Source: Clostridia bacterium (lineage in GTDB: Bacteria > Bacillota > Clostridia > TANB77 > CAG-508). Taken from it: a DNA stretch of 64,000 bases. The notes beneath the pieces are model-generated. The model was not told where the DNA came from. It was given only the letters and a program-made list of their open reading frames with translations, and searched no databases. Both the position numbers and the translations under genes were made by a program. Positions 34,575 to 43,628 of this stretch are shown here, piece after piece (position 1 is the first letter of the stretch; each line of letters starts with the position of its first letter). The DNA is taken from assembly GCA_017404545.1 (NCBI GenBank), contig JAFRCC010000015.1:1-64000 (forward strand), in the 5' to 3' direction.

Positions 34575-36821
34575 TTACATCATATTCGTTGGATTTATAT
34601 CAACAATGGTTTTTACGTCTTTTACATTATACATTTCTAGCTTTTTCAAACAATCCGATAACGATTCAATTATTTTATTATCAAATTTACATTTAACAAT
34701 AATTCTCCATCTTATTTTATTCTTTATTTTATCAATCGGCGCAGGTACTGGTTTGTATAGAATTATTTGCAACTTCTCATTTACAATTTTTTCTCTTAAA
34801 CTCATATACATAAATTTGGCGGATTGAATCACATTATCTTCTCTTTCTGAACTAAATCCGATAAGAATTATATCACAAAAAGGTGGATATTTCAATGCTT
34901 TTCGAATTTTAATCTCCGTGTTGTAAAACATTTTATAGTTTTGCTCTTTTGAAAACTCAATAGCCAAATTATCTGGATTATACGTCTGAATTAAAACATT
35001 TCCTTTATCCTTTTCTCTACCAGCTCTTCCTGCTACCTGCGTTAAAATTTGAAAAGTTCTCTCATTTGCCCTATAGTCATCTATATTTAAACTTCCATCT
35101 GCAAATATTACACCAACTAATGTTACATTTGGAAAATGATGGCCTTTAACAACCATCTGTGTTCCTATAAGTATATCTATATTCTCATTCTTAAATCTAT
35201 TAATTATATCTTCATGAGAATTTTTCTTCGTAACTGTATCAACATCCATTCTAATTGTTGATGCATCAGGAAATAGATTATTAACTTCTTCTTCAAGTTT
35301 TTGAGTTCCACTTCCAGAATATTTTATGCTACCACTATTACAATCTGGACAATTCTTTAATGGATTTATTTCATACCCACAATAATGGCATCTTAGTTTA
35401 TTTTCTCTGCTATGATATGTTAATGCAATATTGCAATGAATACATTTTGCAACATATCCACAATTTCTACACATTACAAATGTAGAATATCCTCTTCTAT
35501 TTAAGAAAAGAATCGTTTGTTTCTTGTTTTTTATATTTTGTTTGATATACTCATATAAACGCATGCTGATTGATGATCTATTCCCATTTGAGAGCTCTCT
35601 TCTCATATCTATAATACTTATTTCTGGAAGACTTGCTTCATTAGCTCTTTTGGTTAGCTCAAGTAACTCTATGTCACCATTTAAAGTTTTGTAGTACGTA
35701 TCCATATCTGGAGTTGCACTACCCAAAACAATCGGAACATTATATTCTCTTGCCAAATACCTTGCAATATCCTTTACATTGTATCTGGGTGTAGTTTCAG
35801 ACTTATACGAGCTATCATGCTCTTCATCTATAATAATAATTCCTAAATTCGTAATTGGAGCAAACATTGCTGACCTTGCACCTATTACAATTTTGGCATC
35901 ACCATTTTTTATTTTATACCATTGATCGTACCTTTCTCCTACAGATAATTTACTATGTAAAACGGCTATTTTTTCTTGACCAAATCTTGCTATAAATCGG
36001 TCTACTGTTTGCGGAGTAAGAGATATTTCTGGAACAAGCATTACACTTGTTTTCCCTATTTTTAACACTTTCTCTATAAGTTGCAAGTATACTTCTGTTT
36101 TTCCAGATCCAGTTACACCAAATAACAAAAATTCTGAATTCATCATGTCGTCTATAGCATCTTCCACAGCTGTATATGCATGTTGCTGCTCTTCAGTTAA
36201 TTTAAGATTTTGTGTTGAAGCTATAACTTTATGTAAAAAAGGATTCCTTTCTATTGCATTTTCGTAGAATTCAATGTACCCGTTTTTCTCTAAAGTTTTT
36301 AAAATTGCAGAAGAAACATCTGCAATTTCTTCCAATTCTTTAGATGGAATTTCATTTATTTTATTAAGCATTCTCAATGCCCTTATATGTTTTTCAGACT
36401 TAATCTTTTTATTTTCAATATCAATTTCGATTTCATCTATCGTTCTAGCTAATCTAATAAATCTTGCAGTTTTCTCTTTAGCTCTGTTTTCTAAATTATT
36501 AGTTCCTGTTCCAGGTGGGAGCATCAATTTTATGCATTCAGAAATATTACAGAAGTATCTTTTTGCCATCCACTTTGCTAGGCCAACTTTAGCTTCATCT
36601 ATGAAATCTTTTTCTTCAACTTTCGATATATCCTTAACTTTAAACTCAGATTTTTCTTTTATATTAACAACGAAACCCTCTTTAAGCTCTTTTATATTTC
36701 CAAATTTAACAAAAACTCTGCTACCAATATGAATTTTCTCCTCCATTTCATACGGAATACTGTAATCGAAAGTTTTATCTAAATTTCTAACAGAGCTATT
36801 CATAATAATTTCTGCAATCAT
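34575..36821 (-). CDS. priA: Primosomal protein N' (replication restart helicase PriA)
   Basis: 748 residues from ATG 36821 (AAGGAGGTGA upstream). It begins with the DNA-binding domain 'IAEIIMNSSVRNLDKTFDYSIP', then Walker A 'LFGVTGSGKTEVYLQLI', DEEH box 'IIIDEEHDSSYK', the zinc-binding Cys cluster 'CRNCGYVAKCIHCNIALTYH ... CHYCGYEINPLKNCPDC', and helicase motifs 'DILIGTQMVVKGHHFPNVTLVGVI' and 'QVAGRAGR'. It reloads the replisome at stalled forks. First gene of the priA-def-fmt unit, a common order in Firmicutes. Confidence 0.97.
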   Translation of the reverse strand: MIAEIIMNSSVRNLDKTFDYSIPYEMEEKIHIGSRVFVKFGNIKELKEGFVVNIKEKSEFKVKDISKVEEKDFIDEAKVGLAKWMAKRYFCNISECIKLMLPPGTGTNNLENRAKEKTARFIRLARTIDEIEIDIENKKIKSEKHIRALRMLNKINEIPSKELEEIADVSSAILKTLEKNGYIEFYENAIERNPFLHKVIASTQNLKLTEEQQHAYTAVEDAIDDMMNSEFLLFGVTGSGKTEVYLQLIEKVLKIGKTSVMLVPEISLTPQTVDRFIARFGQEKIAVLHSKLSVGERYDQWYKIKNGDAKIVIGARSAMFAPITNLGIIIIDEEHDSSYKSETTPRYNVKDIARYLAREYNVPIVLGSATPDMDTYYKTLNGDIELLELTKRANEASLPEISIIDMRRELSNGNRSSISMRLYEYIKQNIKNKKQTILFLNRRGYSTFVMCRNCGYVAKCIHCNIALTYHSRENKLRCHYCGYEINPLKNCPDCNSGSIKYSGSGTQKLEEEVNNLFPDASTIRMDVDTVTKKNSHEDIINRFKNENIDILIGTQMVVKGHHFPNVTLVGVIFADGSLNIDDYRANERTFQILTQVAGRAGREKDKGNVLIQTYNPDNLAIEFSKEQNYKMFYNTEIKIRKALKYPPFCDIILIGFSSEREDNVIQSAKFMYMSLREKIVNEKLQIILYKPVPAPIDKIKNKIRWRIIVKCKFDNKIIESLSDCLKKLEMYNVKDVKTIVDINPTNMM

Positions 36822-36885
36822 GCTCTCACCTCCTTCTACTTTTGTTATAGTACCAAAATTAACATTTTTGGTCAATAGAGTTTAT

Positions 36886-36926
36886 AAAAGACAAGCCACC
36901 CCCATACAAGGAGCGACTTGTCTTTT
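36886..36926 (-). terminator. Terminator of the repeat gene
   Basis: AAAAGACAAG pairs with CTTGTCTTTT, two bases after the minus-strand repeat gene's stop (36928). Confidence 0.7.
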
Positions 36927-36927
36927 C

Positions 36928-37866
36928 TTATACACCCACAATAATAAATATTTCGCGTGGAGTATACATATATAATCTTCTTTTTTCTATTTCATTTGTT
37001 TCTTCGGTCACTTCTGATGGTTCCGGACAAGTTTCTTCTGCATCCTTTACCTCTTCAGTTTCTTCCACCACTTCTGATGGTTCCGGACAAGTTTCTTCTG
37101 CATCCTTTACCTCTTCAGTTTCTTCCATCACTTCTGATGGTTCCGGACAAGTTTCTTCTGCATCCTTTACCTCTTCAGTTTCTTCCATCACTTCTGACGG
37201 TTCCGGACAAGTTTCTTCTGCATCCTTTACCTCTTCAGTTTCTTCCATCACTTCTGACGGTTCAGGACAAGTTTCTTCTGCATCCTTTACCTCTTCAGTT
37301 TCTTCCATCACTTCTGACGGTTCAGGACAAGTTTCTTCTGCATCCTTTACCAATTCAGTTGCTTCCAGCACTTCTGACGGTTCAGGACAAGTTTCTTCTG
37401 CATCCTTTACCTCTTCAGTTTCTTCCAGCACTTCTGATGGTTCAGGACAGGTTTCTTCTGCATCTTTTACCTCTTCAGTCGCTTCCAGCACTTCTGAAGG
37501 CTCCGGACAAGTTTCTTCTGCATCCTTTACTTCTTCAGTTGCTTCCAGCACTTCTGATGGTTCAGGACAAGTTTCTTCTGCATCCTTTACCAATTCAGTT
37601 GCTTCCAGCACTTCTGACGGTTCAGGATACGTTTCCGGTGCATCTGTTACCAATTCATCAATAGGTACTGAAAACATTGGTAACACTTCTGGCGCATCTT
37701 TCAGCCATTCACCAAATCCAATTGGTGCAATTTGCGGTGCATCCACAACAATTGATTCATACCGGTTCGTCGCTGCTGAAGATACAAATTCAGTTTTGTG
37801 TACATTTACAACGCAAGTAGCCATTGCAATGCACGTGCCTAAATTAATAATAGTAGACCGTTTCAT
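36928..37866 (-). CDS. Secreted-type acidic 20-residue repeat protein, one Cys per repeat
   Basis: 312 residues. A short hydrophobic N-terminus (residues 5-20, possible signal peptide ending near 'FVSSA') is followed by degenerate units ('DAPQIAP', 'DAPEVLP', 'DAPETYP') and then ten almost identical 20-residue units, each 'KDAEETCPEPSEV' plus 'MEETEEV' or a close variant, and a basic/hydrophobic tail 'KRRLYMYTPREIFIIVGV'. Each repeat has one Cys and net charge about -5. No family recognised. AAAGGGGA precedes ATG 37866 and a near-consensus promoter lies upstream. The composition is richer in GC than its neighbours. It could be a surface spacer, a metal binder, or a precursor that is cut into units; none of these is shown. 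Confidence 0.75.
   Translation of the reverse strand: MKRSTIINLGTCIAMATCVVNVHKTEFVSSAATNRYESIVVDAPQIAPIGFGEWLKDAPEVLPMFSVPIDELVTDAPETYPEPSEVLEATELVKDAEETCPEPSEVLEATEEVKDAEETCPEPSEVLEATEEVKDAEETCPEPSEVLEETEEVKDAEETCPEPSEVLEATELVKDAEETCPEPSEVMEETEEVKDAEETCPEPSEVMEETEEVKDAEETCPEPSEVMEETEEVKDAEETCPEPSEVMEETEEVKDAEETCPEPSEVVEETEEVKDAEETCPEPSEVTEETNEIEKRRLYMYTPREIFIIVGV
36997..37656 (-). repeat. 60-bp tandem repeat array, about 11 units
   Basis: The unit repeats exactly every 60 bases (ten closely matching units plus one diverged at the gene's 5' side). Units differ at only a few positions, many of them silent or conservative, which indicates recent unequal recombination or slippage. Period 60 is a multiple of three, so frames on both strands stay open. 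Confidence 0.95.
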
Positions 37867-37893
37867 TATTAAGGTCCCCTTTCAAAAAATATT

Positions 37894-37910
37894 GCCAACT
37901 AAATTGTCGG
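37894..37910 (-). promoter_or_regulatory. Imperfect palindrome near the transcription start of the repeat gene
   Basis: CCAAC - 6 bases - GTCGG (one mismatch), just downstream of the -10 box; a possible operator. Confidence 0.3.
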
Positions 37911-37918
37911 TATCGATT

Positions 37919-37947
37919 ATTGTATCATGCTAAAAATCGGTTGTCAA
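37919..37947 (-). promoter_or_regulatory. Near-consensus SigA-type promoter of the repeat gene
   Basis: Minus strand: TTGACA (37947-37942), exactly 17 bases, TACAAT (37924-37919). One of the best promoters in the window. Confidence 0.8.
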
Positions 37948-37951
37948 TTAA

Positions 37952-39703
37952 TTACATAAAATATTTATTTTGTTTACTATATTCTGTATGTAAATATTTG
38001 TGTGCTTTTTCTGCTCCTGGTTTTTCAAAAAATTCATTATATATTTCTTGAACTACAGGATTTTTATGTGACTTTCTTATAGCAGATTTTGCATCAATTG
38101 AATATAAACTATTAGCTCTTTGTTTTCTTACATCAACTTTACTTCTAATCTTTGATGATTTAATTGGTTGTCCTCCGCCCATTACACATCCTCCTGGACA
38201 TGCCATTATCTCAACAAAATCATAATCAGCTTTTCCATCTTTAATTTCATTCATAATCTTTCTTGCATTCTTAAGTCCAGAAGCAACTACAACTCTAATA
38301 GCTCTACCGGCAATATTAACTGTAGCTCTCTTTATGCCAGCTTCGCCGCGAACTGCTTCATAGTTAACCTCACCAATATCTCTTCCTTCTAGAGCATCTG
38401 CTGCAGTTCTAAGTGCTGCTTCCATAACTCCACCTGTAGTACCAAATATAGCAGCCGCACCAGTAGCTTCGCCCATTGGGTCATCAAATTTAGAATCCTC
38501 TATTTCTACAAAATCTATATTGGCCTGTTTAATCATCCTAGCAAGCTCACGAGTTGTAATTACAGCATCAACATTTCTTAATCCATCATTTTCCATCTCT
38601 GGTCTTACCGCCTCATACTTTTTAGCAACACATGGCATTACTGAAACAACAAAAACCTTTTCTGCTGGTATATTAAATTTTTGAGCATAATACGATTTAA
38701 TAACTGCTCCAAACATTTCATGAGGTGATTTACAACTTGATAAATGATCTAGTTGATCTGGAAAATTTTTCTCGGCAAAGCGAATCCATGCTGGACAACA
38801 AGATGTCATCATCGGCATAACTCCACCATTTTGAATTCGTTCTATGAATTCATTTGCCTCCTCCATAATTGTAAAGTCAGCTCCAGTATTTGTATCAAAT
38901 ACTTTATTAAATCCAATTGCTCTTAAAGCAGATACCATCTTCCCTTCTACATCTGTACCAATTGGCATACCAAACTCTTCTCCAAGTGCAGCTCTAACTG
39001 CTGGTGCAGTTTGTACAACCGTATATACTTCGTCATCTCTAATCTTCGCCCAAACTTCTTCTGTGTTATCTTTTTCTCTAAGAGCTCCTACAGGACAAGC
39101 CTCGATACATTGTCCGCAAAATGTACAATCAACATCATTTAAGCTCAATCCATTTGCCGTTGAAACACATGATTCAAATCCTCTATTCATTGAATCTATT
39201 GCACCAATTTCTTGTACTTTTTTACATGCCCCAACGCATCTTCGACAAAGTACGCATTTGTTCAAATCTTTAACAATTGAAGGAGACTTATCATCTATTT
39301 CGTAATCAATTTTTTCTCCATCAAACATAATTTCCTTCATATTAAATTTCTTAGCTAAGTCTTGCAATTCACAATTGCCGTCTCTAACACAAGTTAAACA
39401 CTCCATATGATGATTTGAAATAATTAAATCTAGAATTGTTCTTCTTGCTTGAATAATTGCAGAACTATTTGTATGAACAACCATTCCCTCTTCAGCTTTG
39501 GTTATACACGAAGTTGCAAAGCCTCTTCTTCCTTCAACTTCAACAATACACATTCTACAATCACCAATTTCATTTATTTCTTTTAAAAAGCAAAGTGTTG
39601 GAATATCAATGTTTGCCTTTCTTGCCGCCTCCAGTATAGTTGTTCCCTCAGGTACGCACACATTTATATTGTCTATTATCAAATTAATTGATTTTTCTAT
39701 CAT
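37952..39703 (-). CDS. hndD: [FeFe] hydrogenase catalytic subunit (HndD/HydA-like)
   Basis: 583 residues. Order of domains: [2Fe-2S] ferredoxin-like (~1-80, 'CFLKEINEIGDCRMC'), His-Cys [4Fe-4S] ('HHMECLTCVRDGNCELQ'), two [4Fe-4S] ('CVLCRRCVGAC', 'CTFCGQCIEACPVG'), then the H-cluster domain with the three signatures 'MTSCCPAWIRF', 'MPCVAKKYEA' and 'MACPGGCVMGGGQP', and the small subunit-like tail. It reversibly makes H2 from protons. With the NuoE- and NuoF-like subunits it probably bifurcates electrons between ferredoxin and NAD(P)H. Last gene of the operon, five bases after the upstream gene. ATG 39703 has GAGAGGT upstream. Confidence 0.95.
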   Translation of the reverse strand: MIEKSINLIIDNINVCVPEGTTILEAARKANIDIPTLCFLKEINEIGDCRMCIVEVEGRRGFATSCITKAEEGMVVHTNSSAIIQARRTILDLIISNHHMECLTCVRDGNCELQDLAKKFNMKEIMFDGEKIDYEIDDKSPSIVKDLNKCVLCRRCVGACKKVQEIGAIDSMNRGFESCVSTANGLSLNDVDCTFCGQCIEACPVGALREKDNTEEVWAKIRDDEVYTVVQTAPAVRAALGEEFGMPIGTDVEGKMVSALRAIGFNKVFDTNTGADFTIMEEANEFIERIQNGGVMPMMTSCCPAWIRFAEKNFPDQLDHLSSCKSPHEMFGAVIKSYYAQKFNIPAEKVFVVSVMPCVAKKYEAVRPEMENDGLRNVDAVITTRELARMIKQANIDFVEIEDSKFDDPMGEATGAAAIFGTTGGVMEAALRTAADALEGRDIGEVNYEAVRGEAGIKRATVNIAGRAIRVVVASGLKNARKIMNEIKDGKADYDFVEIMACPGGCVMGGGQPIKSSKIRSKVDVRKQRANSLYSIDAKSAIRKSHKNPVVQEIYNEFFEKPGAEKAHKYLHTEYSKQNKYFM

Positions 39704-39708
39704 AACAT

Positions 39709-40626
39709 CTACCTCTCTTCCTCTCCATTATCCTCTGGTCCAACAAAAAGATGTCTATTTTTTTCTAAATCTCTAATTATTCCATCTCTTGCAACAACAT
39801 ATGTTTTATAATCATTTAGCTGCTCTATAAAACCTCCGTAAACCTTCTCATCCTCCACAATATCATCAGAGCTGATGGTGGAGCATATTTTTCTTTCATC
39901 AACATGCATTAACAAATAATAACCTTCTTTATTCATTATTACATTTTTCGTAGAGTCTATTACATACTCTTTACCATCGATACAAAGTTCTATCCAACTA
40001 TGTAAATACTTATTTTTAGGAACATAATAATTTACATAACCTGTAACAACGTTACTCTTTATATTTAAGTACTTCGAAAAAAGTTTAGCAGCACTTATTG
40101 AAAGAAGATGACACATGCCGTTTCTTTTATCAATGCACTTTATATCTGAACAATAATACTTTGCGTCTTCATCGTTTTGTATAACCTCTGTTTTTCCACT
40201 TCTAGCTATAAGCTTATCTATCATTGTAAATTCTATTAAACCATTTATTGTGTCAATTACACAAAAATCTTCCCTTTTACCTGGAAGTATTTGTTTTTTT
40301 TCAACACTCATGCTTTTAACGTTTGGAAGATATGGTATAAAATTTCTTATATCTCTTTTTATCTCAATATATTCTTCTTTGCTCTCGTACCCATTATTAT
40401 CAGTTGTTAACAAATTTATCAAATCAAATAAATATGAATCATCATAAAATTCTATGCCATCTCCAAACTCTGTCCTTAGCTTTTCCTTTATTAAAGTATC
40501 ATTTTCACCATATTTTTCCATTATTTCGTTAATTTCATCCTGAATTTTACTTGCTTGTTCCTCAGGTTTTATAAAAAACAAATGATAATTCCTATTTGCA
40601 TAGTGAGTATACTCATCATTATCCAT
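39709..40626 (-). CDS. Transglutaminase-fold protein inside the hydrogenase operon
   Basis: About 305 residues. 'CIDKRNGMCHLLSISAAKLFSKYLNI' (Cys172), 'KYLHSWIELCIDGKEYVIDST' (His209, Asp224) form a Cys-His-Asp triad of the transglutaminase/papain-like superfamily. The N-terminal ~150 residues are helical and acidic, without a known domain. No signal peptide. ATG 40626 has GGAGGTTG just upstream; a TTG at 40647 is rejected because it overlaps the ribosome binding site and the upstream gene's end. It sits 13 bases after the NuoF-like gene and five before the catalytic subunit, so it is surely cotranscribed. A link to hydrogenase maturation, turnover or anchoring is possible, but I know of no precedent. 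Confidence 0.7.
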   Translation of the reverse strand: MDNDEYTHYANRNYHLFFIKPEEQASKIQDEINEIMEKYGENDTLIKEKLRTEFGDGIEFYDDSYLFDLINLLTTDNNGYESKEEYIEIKRDIRNFIPYLPNVKSMSVEKKQILPGKREDFCVIDTINGLIEFTMIDKLIARSGKTEVIQNDEDAKYYCSDIKCIDKRNGMCHLLSISAAKLFSKYLNIKSNVVTGYVNYYVPKNKYLHSWIELCIDGKEYVIDSTKNVIMNKEGYYLLMHVDERKICSTISSDDIVEDEKVYGGFIEQLNDYKTYVVARDGIIRDLEKNRHLFVGPEDNGEEER

Positions 40627-40639
40627 AACAACCTCCAGA

Positions 40640-42499
40640 CTATCCAATTGCTTTGAACGGACATTTAGCCATGCAACTTCTACACTTTATACACTTGTTT
40701 TGATCAATTGTATGTATTTCCTTTATCTCTCCGGATATTGCATTAACAGGACAAACTTTTTTGCACAAGTCACATCCTTTACATTTCTCAGGATCTATCA
40801 TAATTTTAGCCATTGCTTTACATTCTTTAGCTTCACAATTGTGCTCTACAACGTGAGCTTTGTATTCATCTCTAAAATACTTCATAGTACTTAATACTGG
40901 GTTTGGAGCTGTTTGTCCAAGTCCACAAACAGCTGATTTTTTTACATCATTTGCAAGTTTCTCTAACTTTTCTAAATCTTCTGGGACACCTTTACCATCA
41001 CATATTTTTTGCAATATTTCTAGTAATCTTTTTGTTCCAATTCTACATGGAGTACACTTACCACAGCTCTCACTTACCGTAAAATCTAAATAGAATCTTG
41101 CAATATTAACCATACACTTTGTATCGTCCATTACGATAAGTCCACCAGACCCCATCATAGAGCCAATTTGAGCTAGGCTCTCATAATCTATTTTTGTATC
41201 TAAATGCTCTTTCGGAATGCATCCTCCAGATGGTCCACCAGTTTGAGCAGCTTTAAATTCCCTTTTATTTGGAATTCCCCCACCTATATCGTATATTATT
41301 TCTCTGAGAGTTGTTCCCATTGGTACTTCAACCAAACCTACATTATTAACATTTCCACCTAGAGCAAATACCTTTGTTCCTTTTGAAGTTTCTGTACCTA
41401 TTGATGAATACCAATCGGCACCATTTAATATAATTCTTGTAATATTTGCATACGTTTCAACATTATTTATTAATGTTGGCTTTTGGAATAATCCTACATT
41501 TGCTGGAAATGGTGGTTTGGTTCTTGGTTGTCCACGTTTACCTTCTACAGATTCTAATAATGCAGTTTCTTCACCGCATACAAAAGCTCCGGCTCCAAGA
41601 CGAATTTCTATATCGAAACTAAAGTTTGTTCCAAAAATATTTTCACCAAGAATACCATATTCTCTTTCCTGCTCTATTGCAATTTTTAGTCTTTGAACAG
41701 CAATTGGATACTCAGCTCTTACATATATATATCCTTTATTTGCACCTACAGAATATGCAGCAATTGCCATTGCTTCTAATAATGAATGAGGATCGCCTTC
41801 AAGAATACTTCTATCCATAAAAGCTCCAGGATCCCCCTCATCAGCATTACATACTACATATTTTTGGTCTCCTTGAGCCATTTTAACAAATGCCCATTTT
41901 TTACCTGTTGGGAATCCTGCTCCACCACGTCCACGAAGTCCAGATTTGCTAATTTCATCTATAACCTCATCTTGTGACATTGATGTTAATACATTTTCTA
42001 AAGCTTTAAAACCATCAAATGCAATATACTCATCTATATCTTCAGGATTAATAACACCACAATTTTTTAGTGCTATTCTCATTTGCTTTTTATAGAATGG
42101 TAATTCATCTAGTTTGTTTACAACTGTTCCGGAAATATCCTTACATAACAATCTTTCAACAACCTTACCATTAATAATATGAGATTCTATTATTTCTTCT
42201 ACATCGTCAAGAGTAACCAACGAATAAAATGTATCCTCTGGTCTTATTATTATAATTGGTCCTTTTGAACAAAGACCAAAACAACCTGTTTTTACAATTC
42301 TAACATTATCTATATTTTTTTCTCTTATCATTTTCTCAAGTTTTTCCGCAATTTTTGGAGACTTAGATGATGTACAACCTGTACCTTGGCACACTAAAAT
42401 ATGTTTTTCTCTAGTATTTGCTGCCGTATTCACTCTTAAGTCTAATTCTGCTCTTTTATATTTACGAATTTCTTCAATTTCTGTAATTGTTTTCCCCAT
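40640..42499 (-). CDS. hndC: NuoF-like NADH/ferredoxin subunit of the hydrogenase (HndC/HydB-like)
   Basis: 619 residues. N-terminal thioredoxin-like [2Fe-2S] domain ('KHILVCQGTGCTSSKSPK ... VKTGCFGLCSKGP', ~30-115), so it carries the HndB-like part within the same chain. Then the FMN/NADH-binding NuoF core ('GLRGRGGAGFPTGKKW', 'YVVCNADEGDPGAFMDRSILEGDPH', 'GAGAFVCGEETALLESVEGKRGQPR'), SLBB, the [4Fe-4S] 'ESCGKCTPCRIGTKRLL', and a C-terminal 2x[4Fe-4S] ferredoxin domain ('CKGCDLCKKVCPV', 'CIKCRSCMAKCPF'). It passes electrons from NAD(P)H to the catalytic subunit. Follows the NuoE-like gene by 14 bases. Confidence 0.94.
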   Translation of the reverse strand: MGKTITEIEEIRKYKRAELDLRVNTAANTREKHILVCQGTGCTSSKSPKIAEKLEKMIREKNIDNVRIVKTGCFGLCSKGPIIIIRPEDTFYSLVTLDDVEEIIESHIINGKVVERLLCKDISGTVVNKLDELPFYKKQMRIALKNCGVINPEDIDEYIAFDGFKALENVLTSMSQDEVIDEISKSGLRGRGGAGFPTGKKWAFVKMAQGDQKYVVCNADEGDPGAFMDRSILEGDPHSLLEAMAIAAYSVGANKGYIYVRAEYPIAVQRLKIAIEQEREYGILGENIFGTNFSFDIEIRLGAGAFVCGEETALLESVEGKRGQPRTKPPFPANVGLFQKPTLINNVETYANITRIILNGADWYSSIGTETSKGTKVFALGGNVNNVGLVEVPMGTTLREIIYDIGGGIPNKREFKAAQTGGPSGGCIPKEHLDTKIDYESLAQIGSMMGSGGLIVMDDTKCMVNIARFYLDFTVSESCGKCTPCRIGTKRLLEILQKICDGKGVPEDLEKLEKLANDVKKSAVCGLGQTAPNPVLSTMKYFRDEYKAHVVEHNCEAKECKAMAKIMIDPEKCKGCDLCKKVCPVNAISGEIKEIHTIDQNKCIKCRSCMAKCPFKAIG

Positions 42500-42513
42500 A
42501 TACTACACTCCTT

Positions 42514-43011
42514 CTATAAATTTGCTTTAATGTTGTCTATAACTTCATCCAATAATTTTACTGTTGCTTTTCCATAAACTTCATTATTCACAGTAAAAAC
42601 TGGAGCTAACCCACATGCACCAACGCATCTCGTTGTATCTAAAGAAAACATTCCATCTTCTGTTGTTTTACCTTCTTCAATTCCAAGCTTTTGCTTTGCC
42701 CTTTCTAATAGCTCTTTAGAGCCTTTTACAAAGCAAGCTGTTCCTAAACATATCGAAATGTTATATTTTCCTTTTGGCTCAAGTGAAAATCTAGAGTAAA
42801 AAGTTATTACTCCATACACTTCTGCAAGAGGAATGTTTAAGTAATTTGCAATTTCTACTTGAGCAACTTTAGGAATATACCCATATTTCTCTTGCACCTC
42901 ATTTAGTATTGTAATAAGGTGTTGTTTGTCATTGTCAAATTGTTTCAACATTTCACAGACTTCGTTTTTAATTTTTTCATCTGCACAATTTAATTTTTCG
43001 TTACTTTCCAT
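42514..43011 (-). CDS. hndA: NuoE-like [2Fe-2S] subunit of the hydrogenase (HndA/HydC-like)
   Basis: About 165 residues. The thioredoxin-like ferredoxin domain has all four cluster ligands in 'ICLGTACFVKGSKELL' and 'TTRCVGACGLAPVFTVN', preceded by the usual helical 'DKQHLITILNEVQEKYGYIPKVAQVEIANYLNIPLAEVYGVITFYSRF' block. First gene of the four-gene operon (hndA, hndC, transglutaminase-fold gene, hndD). Start ATG 43011 has GGGAGGTTT upstream. Cytoplasmic. Confidence 0.93.
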   Translation of the reverse strand: MESNEKLNCADEKIKNEVCEMLKQFDNDKQHLITILNEVQEKYGYIPKVAQVEIANYLNIPLAEVYGVITFYSRFSLEPKGKYNISICLGTACFVKGSKELLERAKQKLGIEEGKTTEDGMFSLDTTRCVGACGLAPVFTVNNEVYGKATVKLLDEVIDNIKANL

Positions 43012-43042
43012 ACAAAACCTCCCTTTTCTGTTTTTAAAAAAC

Positions 43043-43080
43043 AAAAAATCTAGCTTGATTATATATAAACTAGATTTTTT
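43043..43080 (-). terminator. Terminator before the hydrogenase operon
   Basis: AAAAAATCTAG pairs with CTAGATTTTTT. On the minus strand it ends the tRNA-Gly/tRNA-Cys transcript. Confidence 0.8.
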
Positions 43081-43181
43081 TTACAACAAATTATTTTATT
43101 TTTTTCTATAAAACAAACATAAAGTGAAATACGAAAAAAAATGAGAAAACACTGTTATCTCAGTATTTTCTCACTTACCTA

Positions 43182-43255
43182 TGGAGGCGACACCCGGATT
43201 CGAACCGGGGATCAGAGTTTTGCAGACTCGTGCCTTACCACTTGGCTATATCGCC
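43182..43255 (-). tRNA. tRNA-Cys (GCA)
   Basis: 74 nt with encoded CCA. Acceptor GGCGATA/TGTCGCC, D arm AGCCAAGTGGTAAGGC, anticodon loop CTGCAAA giving GCA, T loop GGTTCGAATCC. Confidence 0.96.
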
Positions 43256-43320
43256 AGATATTATATTTATATTGTAAAAAACAAATTTTATTCCAAAATT
43301 TGCTACATACATTCTATAAT

Positions 43321-43396
43321 TGGAGCGGGAAACGGGGCTCAAACCCGCGACCTCTGCCTTGGCAAGGCAGCGCTCTATCAACTGAGCTATTCCCGC
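43321..43396 (-). tRNA. tRNA-Gly (GCC)
   Basis: 76 nt with encoded CCA. Acceptor GCGGGAA/TTCCCGC, anticodon loop TTGCCAA giving GCC. T loop is GGTTTGAGCCC, with TTTGA in place of TTCGA. Same transcript as tRNA-Cys. Confidence 0.95.
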
Positions 43397-43490
43397 ATCA
43401 ACATACGTATAATAACAAAATATATATCAGTTGTCAATACTTTTTGAAAACAATTTCTCCTAAAAATTTTTTATTTTTTTAAACATAATG

Positions 43491-43520
43491 CTTGACAGCC
43501 CACCTCATATTGTGCTAGTA
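43491..43520 (+). promoter_or_regulatory. Promoter of tRNA-Ser
   Basis: TTGACA at about 43491-43496, 17-18 bases, TAGTAT, about 20 bases before the tRNA. Confidence 0.6.
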
Positions 43521-43536
43521 TAGTATTGTTCCAAAC

Positions 43537-43628
<92 letters not shown>

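Noticed and set aside
36997..37656. CRISPR-like look of the repeat array
   Set aside because: The 60-bp units are contiguous with no unique spacers, and they are in frame within one gene. No cas genes are present.
36957..37664. Long plus-strand frame over the 60-bp repeat array
   Set aside because: The repeat length is a multiple of three, so several frames stay open by construction. The minus-strand frame has the promoter, ribosome binding site, signal-like N-terminus and terminator; the plus frame has none.
43141..43482. Overlapping plus-strand frames of 88-113 codons
   Set aside because: They lie antisense to tRNA-Cys and tRNA-Gly and reflect tRNA sequence, a classic false gene call.
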